DNA of 64,000 nucleotides from Pantoea ananatis LMG 2665. Lineage in GTDB: Bacteria > Pseudomonadota > Gammaproteobacteria > Enterobacterales > Enterobacteriaceae. How positions within the stretch are numbered: the first letter of the stretch is position 1; each line of letters begins with the position of its first letter. Shown one piece after another: positions 14,807 to 24,186 of the stretch. The stretch spans positions 1 through 64,000 of the forward strand of contig NZ_JMJJ01000005.1 in the NCBI RefSeq assembly GCF_000710035.2, given 5' to 3'. The notes below the pieces were generated by a model, which saw nothing but the letters and a program-made list of their open reading frames with translations, ran no database searches and was not told the origin of the DNA. The position numbers and the translations under genes are program-made.

Positions 14807-16873
14807 ATGAAGAACGTCAAAAACGGCGTGCTCTGGCTGGCAGTGGCGTTAATTGGCGCGGGTGCGTTCGCGATGCTGGCGCTTAACCGCGGCGAGCACG
14901 TCAACGCAGTCTGGCTGGTGATTGCCGCCGTAGCCTGTTACAGCATCGCTTATCGTTTTTACAGCCTGTTTATTGCCCGCAACATTTTTGAACTGGACGA
15001 TCGCCGTCTTACCCCCGCCGAGCGCCTCAGCGATGGTCTTGACTATGTGCCCACCAATAAGTGGGTGCTGTTCGGTCACCACTTTGCGGCGATCGCGGGC
15101 GCCGGGCCGCTGGTCGGCCCTATTCTGGCGGCCCAGATGGGCTTTCTGCCAGGCACGATCTGGATCCTGATTGGGGTTATGATGGCGGGCGCGGTGCAGG
15201 ACTTTCTGATCCTGTTTATCTCTACGCGACGTGACGGCCGTTCCTTAGGTGAAATGGCCCGTCAGGAGCTGGGCGCCTTTGCCGGGGTTATTACCATGCT
15301 GGGTGCGCTGGGCGTGATGATCATCATTCTCTCCGCGCTGGCGCTGGTGGTGGTTAAAGCCCTTGCGAACAGCCCGTGGGGGCTGTTCACCATTGCAGCA
15401 ACGATTCCTATCGCCCTGTTTATGGGCATTTACATGCGCTTTCTGCGCCCGGGTAAGATCGCCGAAGTCTCCTTGATCGGTTTTGTGCTGATGATGGCGG
15501 CCATTATCTACGGTGGTGATGTGGCTCAGCATCCTTACTGGGGCCCGTTCTTCACACTGAAAGGCACCTCTCTGACCTGGGTACTGGTCATCTATGGTTT
15601 TATCGCCTCGGTGCTGCCGGTCTGGCTGCTGCTGGCTCCCAGAGATTACCTGTCTACTTTCCTGAAAATCGGCGTAATTGTCGGGCTGGCCGTTGGCATC
15701 GTCTTTGCCATGCCAGAACTGAAAATGCCCGCTGTGACCAAATTTATTGATGGCTCAGGCCCGGTTTTTTCCGGCGCCCTGTTCCCGTTCCTGTTTATCA
15801 CCATTGCCTGTGGCGCCATCTCCGGCTTCCATGCGCTGGTCTCCAGCGGCACCACGCCGAAGCTGATTGAGCGTGAAAGCCATATTCGCTTTATCGGTTA
15901 CGGCGCGATGCTGATGGAGTCGTTTGTGGCAATCATGGCGCTGATATGCGCCTCCGTGCTGGACCCAGGCGTTTACTTTGCGATGAACGCCCCTGCTGCA
16001 CTGATTGGCACTACGGTAGAAAATGCCGCTCAGGTGATTAACGGCTGGGGCTTTGTCGTCACACCTGAAATGTTAAGCGGTATCGCCAGAGACGTGGGAG
16101 AAACCTCAATTCTGTCACGCGCCGGGGGCGCGCCAACCTTTGCGGTCGGCATGGCGCACATCATTACGGAGGTGTTCAACAGCCGCGCGATGATGGCCTT
16201 CTGGTATCACTTTGCCATCTTATTTGAAGCCTTGTTTATCTTAACCGCCGTGGATGCCGGTACGCGCGCTTGCCGGTTTATGGTGCAGGATCTGGTCGGT
16301 ACGGTTGTGCCTTCACTGGCCAATAACCGCTCATGGGTCGGCAACCTTTCCGGCACGACCGTGGCCGTTGCAGGTTGGGGTTTCTTCGTTTATCAGGGCG
16401 TGATCGATCCTCTGGGCGGGATTAACACGTTGTGGCCACTGTTTGGTATTGGTAATCAGATGCTGGCATCGATGGCGCTGATTCTGGGCACGGTCGTGCT
16501 GTTTAAGATGAAAAAGCAGCGCTATGCGTGGGTGACGATTCTGCCCACTATCTGGCTGTTTATTACGTCGATGACAGCGGGTTGGCAAAAAATTTTCCAC
16601 GAAAAACCGTCAATTGGTTTTCTTGCTCAGGCCAATAAATTCCGCAAAGGCCTGGATGATGGCGTGATCATCGCCCCCGCGAAAACCGTGGCCGATATGC
16701 AAACCATCGTATTCAGTAACCAGATTAATGCTGCCCTGTGCGGGTTCTTTATGCTGGTTGCCGTTACGATGCTGATTGCGGCCTTCTTTGTCATTCGTCG
16801 CGCGCTGCGTAGCGATGTGCCCACTACGCATGAGTCAGACATATCCTTACGTAAGGAGCTTCGTCATGGTTGA
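14807..16873 (+). CDS. CstA/BtsT-family carbon starvation transporter
   Basis: 688 residues with many hydrophobic segments. Family blocks are clear: VLFGHHFAAIAGAGPLVGPI near residue 88, QDFLILFISTRRDGRSLGEM, LPVWLLLAPRDYLSTFLKIG, and FLFITIACGAISGFHALVSS near residue 330. CstA and BtsT of E. coli take up pyruvate and perhaps peptides at the inner membrane. Which paralogue this is cannot be settled by eye. A good GGAG ribosome site precedes the ATG. The ybdD-like gene overlaps its stop, the pairing seen for cstA–ybdD and btsT–yjiX. Its place after rnb is not that of either E. coli gene. Confidence 0.9.
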   Translation: MKNVKNGVLWLAVALIGAGAFAMLALNRGEHVNAVWLVIAAVACYSIAYRFYSLFIARNIFELDDRRLTPAERLSDGLDYVPTNKWVLFGHHFAAIAGAGPLVGPILAAQMGFLPGTIWILIGVMMAGAVQDFLILFISTRRDGRSLGEMARQELGAFAGVITMLGALGVMIIILSALALVVVKALANSPWGLFTIAATIPIALFMGIYMRFLRPGKIAEVSLIGFVLMMAAIIYGGDVAQHPYWGPFFTLKGTSLTWVLVIYGFIASVLPVWLLLAPRDYLSTFLKIGVIVGLAVGIVFAMPELKMPAVTKFIDGSGPVFSGALFPFLFITIACGAISGFHALVSSGTTPKLIERESHIRFIGYGAMLMESFVAIMALICASVLDPGVYFAMNAPAALIGTTVENAAQVINGWGFVVTPEMLSGIARDVGETSILSRAGGAPTFAVGMAHIITEVFNSRAMMAFWYHFAILFEALFILTAVDAGTRACRFMVQDLVGTVVPSLANNRSWVGNLSGTTVAVAGWGFFVYQGVIDPLGGINTLWPLFGIGNQMLASMALILGTVVLFKMKKQRYAWVTILPTIWLFITSMTAGWQKIFHEKPSIGFLAQANKFRKGLDDGVIIAPAKTVADMQTIVFSNQINAALCGFFMLVAVTMLIAAFFVIRRALRSDVPTTHESDISLRKELRHG

Positions 16874-17156
16874 CAGCATCCATCGCGTAGCGCGCCCACA
16901 GGGTCGCTGGCATATAATGCGCTGCACGTTGCTTTCCAGGCCAAAACCCGTGGGTTTTCGCTGGCGAGCGCTGTGGCAGGGACTTCAGCAAAGTTTTCGT
17001 TTGATGGTCGGCGTGCAGGATTACCCGAAATATCTGCAGCATATGCGGCAACATCATCCTGACATTACGCCGATGAGCGAGCGGGACTTTCATCGTTATT
17101 GTCTGGATGCCCGCTTCCCCAGCCAGGCCGGAAAGCTGGGAAAATGTCCGTGCTGA
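16866..17156 (+). CDS. YbdD/YjiX-family small protein (DUF466)
   Basis: 96 residues from ATG at 16866, which has AAGGAG 7 bases upstream and overlaps the stop of the transporter gene by 8 bases. The C-terminal 65 residues match YbdD: LMVGVQDYPKYLQHMRQHHP, TPMSERDFHR, then DARFPSQAGKLGKCPC. E. coli YbdD and YjiX are about 65 residues, so the first 30 residues are an extension; an internal ATG at 16917 would give 79 residues but lacks a ribosome site as good. The family always goes with CstA-type transporters and is required for their function in some studies. Role otherwise unknown. Confidence 0.82.
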   Translation: MVDSIHRVARPQGRWHIMRCTLLSRPKPVGFRWRALWQGLQQSFRLMVGVQDYPKYLQHMRQHHPDITPMSERDFHRYCLDARFPSQAGKLGKCPC

Positions 17157-17168
17157 ACAGAAAGTGTG

Positions 17169-17190
17169 CCCCGCTTCGGCGGGTTTTTTT
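17169..17190 (+). terminator. terminator of the CstA–YbdD operon
   Basis: CCCGC, a TTCG tetraloop and GCGGG (17170–17183) are followed by seven T. Confidence 0.88.
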
Positions 17191-17312
17191 CTGCCCGTTT
17201 TTTCTGGAAAGCAAAATAAATACAGTTTCGTCTTGTGCTGGCGTCAGTTGATGAATACTGTTGCTAAAATAACGAGATAACGCCAGCAATGTACTTCCTG
17301 GAGGGAGTGACC

Positions 17313-19298
17313 ATGACCGATGAACAAGGGCAATCGTTGTTGTATACCTTGTTTGGTACAACCAGCCCTCATTGGCGATTAACCGCAGACAGTGATGCGC
17401 TGCTTTTTGCCTTAGATGAATCATCGAACACCAGCGTTGCTGTGCCACTGACGCCCGGCCAGTGCAGTTTATTGCGCGCGATGCCCGTTATTACTTCCAG
17501 TATTAATCTGACGTTAACGATTCACGGCGAGCAGGTCGCCATGCATTTTGTTGGCCGGCGGATCAACCAGTCCGTGTGGGCGGGCACCGCTTCGGCATGG
17601 GGCGATACGTCGGCGGTGGCGCGCGACCTGACGCTGGGCCTGTCATTTGCTGAACAGGTCGTGTCGGAGGCCAACTCGGTCATCGTTATCCTTGATCAGC
17701 GCGGCAACATTCAACGCTTTAACCGCCTCAGCGAAGAGTATACCGGCCTGTATGAACAGGATGTGATCGGCCGTAATGTTTTCCAGCTGTTTATGACAAA
17801 ACAGGAAGCCGCGGCCTCACGCAGGAACATCGCAGGGTTCTTTCGCGATGGAAATTCCTACGAAGTGGAACGCTGGATCAAGACGATGAAAGGACAGCGA
17901 CTGTTTCTTTTTCGTAATAAGTTCGTTCACAGTGGCAGCGGTAAAAATGAAATTTTCCTCATCTGTTCAGGAACGGATATTACGGAAGAACGCCGTGCGC
18001 AGGAGCGCCTGCGCGTGATGGCCAACACCGATGGCATCACTGGCCTGCCCAATCGCCACGCGATTCACCAGCAAATCAGCCATGCGCTGGAGCGGGCTGA
18101 GGGCAGTGAAACCGGCGTGGTCTACCTGGATTTAGATAATTTCAAAAAAGTGAATGATGCCTACGGTCATATGTTCGGCGATCAACTGTTGCAGGCCGTT
18201 TCCCTGGCGATTCTGAGCTGTCTGAGCAAGAACCAGACGCTTGGACGGCTGGGCGGTGACGAGTTTGTGGTGCTGGCTGAGCACACCAGTCAGGCTGCGC
18301 TGGAAGCAATGGCTACGCGCATTCTCGATCGCCTGCGTCAGCCTTTCCGCATCGGCCTCATCGAGGTTTACAGCGGCTGCTCCGTCGGGATTGCCCTGGC
18401 TCCGCTACACGGAGAGGACCGTGAGTGTCTGATTCGTAACGCTGATACGGCGATGTATCACGCCAAAGAGAACAACCGTGGCAGCTATTGTGTTTTTGCC
18501 GAAGAGATGAACCGCCGGGTTTTTGAATATCTCTGGCTCGACACCAACCTGCGTAAAGCGCTGGAGCAGGACCATTTATTAGTGCACTACCAGCCCAAAG
18601 TGGATGCTGACGGTAAAGTGCGCAGTGCGGAAGCGCTGGTTCGCTGGAACTCACCCGAGCGCGGGCTGGTTTCACCCGGGGAATTTATTCCCTACGCGGA
18701 AGAATCCGGGCTGATCGTGCCACTGGGTCGCTGGGTCATGCTTAACGTGCTGAAGCAAATTATTGCCTGGCGGGAGCAGAATATTTATCTGCGCGTCGCG
18801 GTTAATGTCTCGGCGCGCCAGTTACTCGACCAGACAATCTACAGTGACCTGAAACAAGCCCTGACGGATGCCGGTTTAACCGAGTGCCCGGTGGATATCG
18901 AACTGACGGAAAGTTGCCTGATTGAGAATGAAGCCGAAGCGCTCAAGCTGATGCGTAAATTTCAGGAACTGGGTGCCCAGATTCACCTTGATGACTTTGG
19001 CACCGGTTATTCCTCCCTTTCACAGCTGGCGCGCGTCCCTATTAATGCCATCAAACTGGATCAAAGCTTTATCCGTAATGTGAATAAACGTCCCGTTTCT
19101 CAGTCACTCGTCAGGGCGATTGTTGCGGTAGCGAAGGCGCTTGATTTGCAGGTGATTGCCGAAGGTATTGAAACCGTCGATGAAGAAGCCTTTGTGTTAA
19201 AAAGCGGCGTCGATGGGCGGCAAGGCTATTTTTACGCAAAACCAATGCCCGCCGATCAGTTTGGGCACTGGCTGGCTCAGCATCCTGCCCGCGTGTAA
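17313..19298 (+). CDS. pdeR: RpfR/PdeR: PAS–GGDEF–EAL c-di-GMP phosphodiesterase and DSF sensor
   Basis: 661 residues from ATG at 17313 (GAGGGAG just upstream), the same length as E. coli PdeR. An N-terminal domain of about 100 residues begins with LLYTLFGTTSPHWRL, the conserved start of PdeR/RpfR. Then follow a PAS domain (about 105–220), a GGDEF domain with an intact GGDEF at 314–318, and an EAL domain with EAL at 440–442 and DDFGTG at 560–565. In Cronobacter and Burkholderia the N-terminal domain touches RpfF and the PAS domain binds the cis-2-fatty acid signal, raising phosphodiesterase activity. The convergent rpfF, ending 4 bases away, makes the sensor role likely here. Confidence 0.93.
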   Translation: MTDEQGQSLLYTLFGTTSPHWRLTADSDALLFALDESSNTSVAVPLTPGQCSLLRAMPVITSSINLTLTIHGEQVAMHFVGRRINQSVWAGTASAWGDTSAVARDLTLGLSFAEQVVSEANSVIVILDQRGNIQRFNRLSEEYTGLYEQDVIGRNVFQLFMTKQEAAASRRNIAGFFRDGNSYEVERWIKTMKGQRLFLFRNKFVHSGSGKNEIFLICSGTDITEERRAQERLRVMANTDGITGLPNRHAIHQQISHALERAEGSETGVVYLDLDNFKKVNDAYGHMFGDQLLQAVSLAILSCLSKNQTLGRLGGDEFVVLAEHTSQAALEAMATRILDRLRQPFRIGLIEVYSGCSVGIALAPLHGEDRECLIRNADTAMYHAKENNRGSYCVFAEEMNRRVFEYLWLDTNLRKALEQDHLLVHYQPKVDADGKVRSAEALVRWNSPERGLVSPGEFIPYAEESGLIVPLGRWVMLNVLKQIIAWREQNIYLRVAVNVSARQLLDQTIYSDLKQALTDAGLTECPVDIELTESCLIENEAEALKLMRKFQELGAQIHLDDFGTGYSSLSQLARVPINAIKLDQSFIRNVNKRPVSQSLVRAIVAVAKALDLQVIAEGIETVDEEAFVLKSGVDGRQGYFYAKPMPADQFGHWLAQHPARV

Positions 19299-19302
19299 TT
19301 AT

Positions 19303-20169
19303 CTAACCCGCTTTACGCAGTGATGCGCTGTGGCGGTTTTGTAACTGGACTAAACGTTCCATATAGGCAATATCCTTCGCTTCAAGCGTGAATGCATAAT
19401 CTACCCAGTCCTCGGTGATATCCATCAGTTCCGCGCGTGACAGCTGCAGTACCCGCTGGCGCGCCTTTAGCATGGCGCGTACGCCATTGAGCTTAGGTCG
19501 CAGCGTATCGATAAAGGTGCGGGTGGCGCGGTAGCTGTCGCCCGGCTGGAAAACCTTATCGACCAGACCACGGGTTTCATACCATTCGGCACTGTGCGAT
19601 TCGCCTTCCATAATCAGCTCTTCAGCCAGTTTCATGCCCGAACGCCGCGCGACTAATGAGTAGCCGCCCATTCCGGGAAACAGGTTAAAGGCGATTTCCG
19701 GAAACCCCATCCGCGCATTGTTTTGCGCCAGAATAAAGTGATGGGCCAGCGCGGCTTCAAAACCGCCGCCTAACGCACTGCCTTCAATCATCGCCAGCGT
19801 TACCGCGCCGGTGTCAAATCCACGTGCCGCCGAGTGGATGCAGTCAACGCAGGCACGGGCATAAGCACGTAACGCTTCGCGCCGGTTGTTGCGGATACAT
19901 TCCACAAAAAAGCGCAGATCGCCACCGGCATTAAACATTTGTGGGACTAACGAGCCGGTGACCCAGAAGTCGATAGGTAAGCCCGATCGCTGCGCCGTGT
20001 AACTCAGATTCATGATCTCTTCAATCAACTCATGATTAAAACTGGGTCGTGGCTGGGCGCGCAACATCATCCACATGGTGCGACGTCCTTCCTCGTAATA
20101 GGCAACTAACTGCGTGGTTTGTCCGGCTTCGGAAAACAGTCTGCATGTGGGTTGGTTAATCACGGTCAT
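19303..20169 (-). CDS. rpfF: RpfF-type DSF synthase (crotonase family)
   Basis: 288 residues, the length of Xanthomonas RpfF (289). It is a crotonase fold with MIEGSALGGGFEAALAHH and MGFPEIAFNLFPGMGGYS; Glu138 and Glu158 correspond to the two catalytic Glu residues (141 and 161) of RpfF and are 20 residues apart as there. RpfF makes cis-2-unsaturated fatty acids from acyl-ACP. Position beside rpfR supports this over an ordinary enoyl-CoA hydratase, which lacks the same pair. A good GAGGA ribosome site precedes ATG 20169. E. coli lacks this gene. Chain length of the product cannot be read from the sequence. Confidence 0.9.
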   Translation of the reverse strand: MTVINQPTCRLFSEAGQTTQLVAYYEEGRRTMWMMLRAQPRPSFNHELIEEIMNLSYTAQRSGLPIDFWVTGSLVPQMFNAGGDLRFFVECIRNNRREALRAYARACVDCIHSAARGFDTGAVTLAMIEGSALGGGFEAALAHHFILAQNNARMGFPEIAFNLFPGMGGYSLVARRSGMKLAEELIMEGESHSAEWYETRGLVDKVFQPGDSYRATRTFIDTLRPKLNGVRAMLKARQRVLQLSRAELMDITEDWVDYAFTLEAKDIAYMERLVQLQNRHSASLRKAG

Positions 20170-20440
20170 TGTCTCATCCTCTATTATTTTGATGCGCTAA
20201 TTGCGCCACATCAGCCTAATCCAGAGTGAGGCCAGACCAAATGAGAGATTGATTTACAACATAAATTCCAGAGTGATCCCCGATGCACCACCTTTAAATG
20301 ATTAGTAGACTTTCTTGATATCCCCAGCCTTTACCACAGAAAGGCGCGAACCGATAACCGGCATTGATGAGACTGTCCTTCCCTTAAGGCTCGCTCATCA
20401 CGAGCCATTTCGGGACGCAGGCACCGCTGCGCCCCAGGCA

Positions 20441-21139
20441 TTATTTCTGGCCGTACCAGGCATTTTCACCGTGTTTGCGCAAATAGTGCAGATCAAGCAG
20501 GGTCTGCTGAATGGGAGGCAGCCCGGCCGTGAGCTGCTGGCTAAACAATCCCATGTAAGCCACTTCTTCCAGTACCACTGCACTGTGGACGGCCGCATGT
20601 GCGTCTTTGCCCCAGGCGAAAGGCCCGTGAGAATTCACCAGCACGGCAGGAATGGCCGAAGGAGAAAGTCCGCGCTCGGCGAAGGTTTCAATGATCACCT
20701 CCCCCGTATTCCACTCATACTGATTTTTGATTTCTTCATCGCGCATGGCTCGGGTGCAGGGAATCTCACCGTAAAAGTCGTCCGCGTGGGTGGTGCCCCA
20801 CGCGGGGATGGCACGTCCGGCCTGCGCCCAGATGGTGGCATGACGTGAATGCGTATGGACGATTCCGCCAACATCAGGCCAGGCCAGGTAGAGTGCCCGG
20901 TGCGTAGCCGTATCGGATGAAGGCCGTTTTTCGCCTTCCACCACATCGCCGGTCGCCAGGTTGACCACCACCATGTCCTCCACTTTCATGACATCGTAAC
21001 TGACGCCAGAAGGTTTAATCACTAACAGACCTTGCTCACGGTCAATCGCGCTGACGTTTCCCCACGTGAAGGTGACAAGGTTGTATTTGGGGAGATCCAG
21101 GTTGGCTTCCAGGACCTGTTGTTTAAGGTGCTCCAGCAT
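20441..21139 (-). CDS. araD: L-ribulose-5-phosphate 4-epimerase, class II aldolase family
   Basis: 232 residues from ATG at 21139, with AGGAG upstream. Starts [20 protein letters not shown] as E. coli AraD does, and keeps Asp76 and the zinc ligands His95, His97 and His171 ([15 protein letters not shown]). The enzyme interconverts L-ribulose-5-phosphate and D-xylulose-5-phosphate. It stands alone: no araB, araA, ula or sgb genes are nearby, so it could equally act as UlaF or SgbE and the symbol is tentative. The 271 bases between its stop and rpfF hold no other gene; a GGCTCG/CGAGCC hairpin at 20388–20406 may end its transcript. Confidence 0.87.
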   Translation of the reverse strand: MLEHLKQQVLEANLDLPKYNLVTFTWGNVSAIDREQGLLVIKPSGVSYDVMKVEDMVVVNLATGDVVEGEKRPSSDTATHRALYLAWPDVGGIVHTHSRHATIWAQAGRAIPAWGTTHADDFYGEIPCTRAMRDEEIKNQYEWNTGEVIIETFAERGLSPSAIPAVLVNSHGPFAWGKDAHAAVHSAVVLEEVAYMGLFSQQLTAGLPPIQQTLLDLHYLRKHGENAWYGQK

Positions 21140-21257
21140 TTTTTTCTCCTGCTGAGAAGGGTTTTCATAGTGTGCGGAGCAGGCAGAAAAAACGTTATGG
21201 AGCAAATAGCTAAAAAGCAGCGGAAAATGGCTGTGAATGAAAAATTGTGTCGCGAAT

Positions 21258-21445
21258 TAAGAATTTTCCATCTTCGGAAATTCTGCAAAATGAATAGAAT
21301 TCTGTCAGGCATCAGACAGGTCCATCTGTTAATGATGCTTTTCAGCCGCTACAAGCAGATTGTCCATGGTGTCTGGCATTTTTATACTGAAAGGATGCGG
21401 TAATCATGCCTCACAGGCGGCCTGAAAAAATTTCACAGCTATACT
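21258..21445 (+). promoter_or_regulatory. candidate osmB promoter elements
   Basis: CTATACT at 21439–21445 is a good RpoS-type −10 about 40 bases before the osmB ATG. TAAGAATTTTCCAT at 21258–21271 resembles the RcsB box (TAAGAATATTCCTA), as reported for E. coli osmB, but lies far upstream and within an imperfect palindrome. Both are pattern matches only. Confidence 0.4.
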
Positions 21446-21484
21446 TACTGTGTTGCATCTGCATACACAATAAAGGAGAAGTTC

Positions 21485-21700
21485 ATGACAATTACAATGA
21501 AAAAAGTGACCGCCGCTGTCCTGGCGACCACGCTGGTTGTGGCGTTGAGCGGCTGTTCGAACTGGTCTAAACGCGACCGTAACACTGCGATTGGCGCAGG
21601 TGCCGGCGCAATTGGTGGCTCTGTATTAACCAACGGCAGCGCGCTGGGTACCGTGGGTGGTGCAGCTGTGGGTGGTATTATCGGTCACCAGGTTCACTAA
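21485..21700 (+). CDS. osmB: osmotically inducible lipoprotein OsmB
   Basis: 71 residues (E. coli 72). A lipoprotein signal ends at LSGC (Cys23) followed by SNWSKRDRNTAIGAGAGAIG, nearly identical to E. coli, and a glycine-zipper part ending GGIIGHQVH. It is an outer-membrane lipoprotein induced by osmotic stress and stationary phase. GGAG precedes the ATG at 21485. It is convergent with yciH and shares a terminator with it. Confidence 0.95.
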   Translation: MTITMKKVTAAVLATTLVVALSGCSNWSKRDRNTAIGAGAGAIGGSVLTNGSALGTVGGAAVGGIIGHQVH

Positions 21701-21745
21701 GCACGCTATAACAATAAATCACGGCTACGCAGCGCATCTACATAA

Positions 21746-21780
21746 TAAAAAACCGGACTACCTTGTAGTCCGGTTTCTTC
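21746..21780. terminator. bidirectional terminator osmB / yciH
   Basis: ACCGGACTAC (21752–21761) and GTAGTCCGGT (21765–21774) form a perfect 10-base stem flanked by an A-run on the left and T-rich sequence on the right, so it serves both convergent genes. Confidence 0.88.
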
Positions 21781-21782
21781 TT

Positions 21783-22106
21783 TCAACCCCCAGCCAGTTT
21801 TACCTTCATCCCTTTGGCCTCCAGCAGGCTTTTTAATAAATCGCGCTTGTCGCCCTGGATTTCGATCACGCCCTCTTTCACCGACCCGCCACAACCGCAT
21901 TTTTTCTTCAGTTCAGCGGCCAGCTGGTTCAGTGCTGCCTCATCCATATCGACGCCAGAAATCAGGCAGACACCTTTGCCTTTGCGTCCGCTGGTCTGGC
22001 GCTGAATGCGAACAATGCCGTCGCCTTTGGGCCGTTCCGCCTTTTGTTCGGGCTGAGTGATACGGCCAGCGTCGGTTGAATACACCAAGGGATTATCGCG
22101 ACTCAT
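21783..22106 (-). CDS. yciH: YciH, eIF1/SUI1-like translation factor
   Basis: 107 residues (E. coli 108). The SUI1 fold is seen in [32 protein letters not shown] and the C-terminal [20 protein letters not shown]. YciH discriminates among initiation complexes in vitro and may act under stress. The start overlaps the pyrF stop by ATGA, so it is translated with pyrF from one operon. Confidence 0.95.
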   Translation of the reverse strand: MSRDNPLVYSTDAGRITQPEQKAERPKGDGIVRIQRQTSGRKGKGVCLISGVDMDEAALNQLAAELKKKCGCGGSVKEGVIEIQGDKRDLLKSLLEAKGMKVKLAGG

Positions 22107-22816
22107 TTTACGCTCTCCAAATCCTGCAACAGCGCCTTAAGCGTCGCTGCGGGGTCCGCTGACTGCGTAATGGGACGTCCTATTACCATATAATCGACGC
22201 CAGCAAGGCGGGCCTGCTGTGGCGTCATAACGCGGCGCTGATCGCCCGCGTCGCTTCCCTGAGGCCTAATGCCGGGAGTAACCAGCTTAAAATCATGACC
22301 GATCGCCTGTTTGAACCGCGCGGCTTCATGTGCGGAGCAGACAACCCCATCAAGACCGCATTCGCGCGTGAGTTTTGCCAGGCGTTCAGCCTGCTCTGCA
22401 GGAGACAGCGTGATGCCCAGGCCAAGTAAATCTTCGGCATCCATGCTGGTCAGCACGGTGACGGCAATCAGTAACGGCGCCTGCTCACCATAGGGAAGAA
22501 GCGCTTCACGGGCGGCATTCATCATGCGTGCTCCGCCGCTCGCATGAACGTTCACCATCCAGACGCCAAGATCGGCGGCAGCAGCGACCGCGCGGGCGGT
22601 GGTATTAGGGATATCATGAAATTTCAGGTCGAGAAAGATGTCAAACCCACGCTGTTGCAGGGTTTTTACCAGCGTTGGGCCGAACAATGTGAACATTTCT
22701 TTGCCCACTTTCAGGCGGCAGCTGCCCGGCTCTATCTGATCGACAAAATGCAGTGCGCTTTTCATATCGTGGTAATCAAGCGCCACTAACACCGGTGAAG
22801 TCTGGGATAAGGCCAT
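22103..22816 (-). CDS. pyrF: orotidine 5'-phosphate decarboxylase
   Basis: 237 residues from ATG at 22816 with GAGGAA upstream; a start at 22858 would add 14 residues not seen in the family. Active-site block [12 protein letters not shown] and phosphate-binding MVIGRPI are present. It catalyses the last step of UMP synthesis. It is followed by yciH with ATGA overlap and preceded by lapB 194 bases away, the same order as in E. coli. Confidence 0.96.
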   Translation of the reverse strand: MALSQTSPVLVALDYHDMKSALHFVDQIEPGSCRLKVGKEMFTLFGPTLVKTLQQRGFDIFLDLKFHDIPNTTARAVAAAADLGVWMVNVHASGGARMMNAAREALLPYGEQAPLLIAVTVLTSMDAEDLLGLGITLSPAEQAERLAKLTRECGLDGVVCSAHEAARFKQAIGHDFKLVTPGIRPQGSDAGDQRRVMTPQQARLAGVDYMVIGRPITQSADPAATLKALLQDLESVK

Positions 22817-23010
22817 GCTATTTCCTCTGCGGTAGGCACCTGCTGGCGCGTTAGACAAACGGCACGCATTCTACCTGCCCGCTTTTCGCATCACAATCCC
22901 TGTTGCGCTGCCAGGCGATAAACGCACGGAGGTCAGGCAATTTCTGCAATTAACAATTCTAGTATGTTGTAACTAAAAAGCATTGAAAACCGAAGACAAT
23001 AACCAACAGG

Positions 23011-24180
23011 TTATTGCCCATCCAGTCCGCGAATCGGTTTGACTGATGACCAGGTCCGGCATGACGGACAGTGCCAGTAGAGCGCATGAGCCGTAAAGCC
23101 GCATTTCTGGCAGCGATAACGTGGTTTCGTGCGGATTTGCTCGCCGACCAGATCGCGCAGCACCATCAGGCTCTCTTTAGCACGACCATCCTCCGCTTCA
23201 TGCAGGTGAAACTCCATCAGACGATGGAATACGCGCATGTTGGGGTGACGCTGTAACTGGTTATTGATGTAGTTTTGCGCCGCTTCCGCGCCCTGCTCCT
23301 GCTCCAGAATCGCGGAAAGATACAGTTCCGCCGCGGCGCCGGTGTTCTCTTCCACACAGCGTTTAAGAAATGCGGCCCAGGCGTCGGGCTGATTAAGACG
23401 CTGAAAACAGGTTTCCAACATCGGCAGCGTTTCACTGACCAGCTCTTTATCCTGATCCAGAACACGCTGCAAATGCTCGATAGCTTTGGCGTGCTCCCCT
23501 TTCTCCATCAGGATGCGCCCCATCATAATCGAGACGCGTGCGCTCTGACGATCGGCTGACTCCCCCTTTTTCAACAGGGTCATCGCCCTGTCGAGATCGT
23601 CGCTGCTCATTGCCTGCAGCGCGAGTTCGCAATAAAAATGGGCAATCTCACCCTTCTGCTTGTCTTTGCCCAGTTTAACCAGCCGCTCAGCCACCTCGAT
23701 AGCCTGAACCCAGTCGCTGGTTGCCTGATGAATAAGCAACAGCTGTTGCAGTGCACCGATCCTGAAATCTGTCTCATCCGTCAGCTGTTTGAACATGTCT
23801 TCGGCGCGGTCATAAAGACCTGCTGCCATATAGTCACGCCCCAGTTGCTGGATGGCCAGCAAGCGTTGTTCGTAGCTTAGCGACGCGCTTTCCATTAAAG
23901 ACTGATGAATTCGAATGGCGCGGTCAACCTCACCGCGCGAACGGAACAGGTTGCCAAGGGTCAGGTGTGCTTCAACCGTGCCGCTGTCTTCCTTGAGCAT
24001 GTCAAGAAACAGATCGACCGCTTTATCCTGCTGGTTGGAGAGTAAAAAGTTTACCCCTGCGACGTAGTCACGAGACAGGCGGTTTGATTCCTGTTGCTTA
24101 TCCTGCTGCGCGCTTCGGCGGCCCATGTACCAACCATAGGCAGCGGCGACAGGAAGTAACAGAAACAGCAGCTCTAACAT
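23011..24180 (-). CDS. lapB: lipopolysaccharide assembly protein LapB
   Basis: 389 residues, as in E. coli. An N-terminal membrane anchor (about residues 1–18) is followed by tetratricopeptide repeats to about residue 340 and a C-terminal rubredoxin-like zinc domain with CQKCGF and CPSCRTW. LapB presents LpxC to FtsH for degradation and so limits LPS synthesis; it also scaffolds LPS assembly enzymes. The upstream lapA ends 6 bases before it. Confidence 0.97.
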   Translation of the reverse strand: MLELLFLLLPVAAAYGWYMGRRSAQQDKQQESNRLSRDYVAGVNFLLSNQQDKAVDLFLDMLKEDSGTVEAHLTLGNLFRSRGEVDRAIRIHQSLMESASLSYEQRLLAIQQLGRDYMAAGLYDRAEDMFKQLTDETDFRIGALQQLLLIHQATSDWVQAIEVAERLVKLGKDKQKGEIAHFYCELALQAMSSDDLDRAMTLLKKGESADRQSARVSIMMGRILMEKGEHAKAIEHLQRVLDQDKELVSETLPMLETCFQRLNQPDAWAAFLKRCVEENTGAAAELYLSAILEQEQGAEAAQNYINNQLQRHPNMRVFHRLMEFHLHEAEDGRAKESLMVLRDLVGEQIRTKPRYRCQKCGFTAHALYWHCPSCRTWSSVKPIRGLDGQ

Positions 24181-24186
24181 GGAGAC

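Noticed and set aside
20315..20848. 177-codon plus-strand frame opposite the epimerase gene
   Set aside because: Antisense to a conserved enzyme, no ribosome site.
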